NCBI GenBank assembly: GCA_029554865.1
Contig: JAKPUX010000191.1
Location: 26,701 to 90,700 of the forward strand
Reading direction: 5' to 3'
DNA: 64,000 bases
Origin: a bacterium
Lineage (GTDB): Bacteria > Zhuqueibacterota > Zhuqueibacteria > Residuimicrobiales > Residuimicrobiaceae
Numbering within the stretch: position 1 is the first letter of the stretch; the number at the start of each line of letters is the position of its first letter. Shown here piece after piece: positions 63,003 through 64,000 of this stretch. The position numbers and the translations under genes were made by a program. The notes below the pieces were generated by a model, which searched no databases, was not told where the DNA came from, and saw only the letters and a list, made by a program, of their open reading frames with translations.

Positions 63003-64000
63003 ATGCACAAAAGCATCGAAGGTGAACTCCAGGATCTAAAAAAACGGCTGGGCCCCTCCCCCATCACTCCGGTCTTCGAGGGATTGGCTTTCATCCGCTA
63101 TCATGTCACTGCGGGCACCGGGATCGAGCTGATCCGTGAGGTGGGCCGCAAGACCGGCTACCGTCTGGCCAGGGCCTGGCGGCAGGTCAAGGCTGGTGAG
63201 GTCTATTACGAGCTGCTGCTCGATCCCTCCCTGCCGGCGATGATCGTTTACGAGAACGGACGGAGCCTGGAGGGCTATCCCCGGCTCGATGGACTAGCCT
63301 TCCGCGTGCGCGACCTCCAGCCGGTGCGCGACAGCCTGCGCAATGCCTGCATCCCCAGCCGTGAGGAGCCCTGGGGCATCGCCACCGATCCTATCCCCGG
63401 CCCCGGAGATCGTTTCCTCTATCTCCCGGAAGGCACACCAGCCTGGCACGAGGCGCCCGGCATGGAACCCCAGCAGATCGCCCCTGAATCGGCCGGCACA
63501 GCCCCATTCACGGACGTCCGCGCCAACATCGGCCATCTCGATCACATCGCCTACCGCGTTCCCCTCTCCCACGTCCACCGGACGGCGGAGATGATTATGA
63601 AACTGAGCGGTTACTCCTTCGATTCCTGCTATACTGTGGGCGATCAAAATGCCGAGACCATGGTCTTCCGCTGGGGCAGCCGCAAACCCGCCATCGTCGT
63701 CTCTTACGGCTGGGACGAGCAGTCGGTAGTCCACGCCTATACGGCCAAATATGGCCCCCGCGTCCATCATACCGCTTATTATACGGATGATCTCCGCACT
63801 GTTTTGCAGCGCCAGCAGGAACTCGGGCTCACCTTCACCACTGAAGAACTCATCGGCGACGAAACCCGCGGCATCCTGCAGATTTTCGGCACCCCGTCAC
63901 CGATCAGTCACGAGATCACCGAATATGTTCAGCGTTTCGGCTCATTCACCGGCTTTTTTGACAAGGGCAACGTCGGCGAGCTGATGGGGTCGACCAAAGG
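63003..64000 (+). CDS. VOC-fold protein resembling 4-hydroxyphenylpyruvate dioxygenase, 3' partial
   Basis: 332 codons open from ATG 63003 to the window edge with no stop. Residues about 180-end follow the C-terminal module of HPPD-like dioxygenases: LDHIAYRV (first His), RVHHTAYYT (second His) and SHEITEYVQR (Glu) give the 2-His-1-Glu iron site of the VOC superfamily, and 'GFFDKGNVGELMGS' matches the GKGNFxALF region of HPPD. Residues about 20-150 are a second, diverged VOC module. Whether it uses hydroxyphenylpyruvate is not certain. Confidence 0.65.
   Translation, partial: MHKSIEGELQDLKKRLGPSPITPVFEGLAFIRYHVTAGTGIELIREVGRKTGYRLARAWRQVKAGEVYYELLLDPSLPAMIVYENGRSLEGYPRLDGLAFRVRDLQPVRDSLRNACIPSREEPWGIATDPIPGPGDRFLYLPEGTPAWHEAPGMEPQQIAPESAGTAPFTDVRANIGHLDHIAYRVPLSHVHRTAEMIMKLSGYSFDSCYTVGDQNAETMVFRWGSRKPAIVVSYGWDEQSVVHAYTAKYGPRVHHTAYYTDDLRTVLQRQQELGLTFTTEELIGDETRGILQIFGTPSPISHEITEYVQRFGSFTGFFDKGNVGELMGSTK

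Overview
The window is GC-rich bacterial chromosome with codons biased to G/C in the third position. Several gene families point to the Fibrobacteres-Chlorobi-Bacteroidetes side of the tree, most like the uncultured KSB1/Calditrichota-type lineages. These are C-terminal NPFNP-type sorting domains, a PorV/PorQ-like outer-membrane protein, a GWxTD-domain protein, TolB-propeller/beta-barrel proteins with conserved DxLGN signatures, and a carboxypeptidase-regulatory TonB receptor. The phylum is an inference; no rRNA is present to settle it.

Layout. 1-7630 (+): end of a surface-antigen barrel protein, a homocysteine methyltransferase/methylenetetrahydrofolate reductase fusion, a GWxTD protein, a two-TM protein with a G10 tract, a SWIM-finger protein, a DUF4412-like exported protein and dapF, closed by a terminator. 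7702-13367 (-): a MacB/LolD-type ABC exporter pair, two-subunit class I fumarase and GTP-type PEP carboxykinase. 13368-14032 is a 665-base non-coding interval full of hairpins with a strong sigma70-type promoter; it leads into a membrane-anchored lytic transglycosylase. 14989-27600 is mostly (+): hutH, guaB, an acyltransferase, a metallopeptidase/TolB/barrel fusion, a BamB-like lipoprotein, type 2 IPP isomerase, a PAP2 phosphatase and transaldolase, with rpsT and a lipoate-ligase homologue on (-).

27778-58869 is one long (-) strand block: a TPR lipoprotein, a UbiA/DPPR-synthase-like prenyltransferase, four giant tandem paralogous secreted proteins (1669, 974, 2259 and 2009 aa, together about 21 kb), a PorV/PorQ-like protein, a 701-aa exported protein and a TonB-dependent receptor. 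Each giant has a signal peptide, a VCBS/FG-GAP propeller with Asp-rich calcium loops, an ASPIC/UnbV domain, a stalk of 2, 8, 11 or 11 Ig-like domains, cadherin/PKD-like domains and a C-terminal sorting domain. With the neighbouring PorV-like protein they look like a surface-adhesin locus exported by a type IX-like route. This is the most notable part of the window.

59052-62102 (+) is a ROK kinase, an MFS transporter and a SIS-domain sugar isomerase, a probable amino-sugar uptake unit. The right edge holds a small membrane protein (-), a 34-aa lysine-rich microprotein and the start of an HPPD-like VOC-fold protein that runs off the window.
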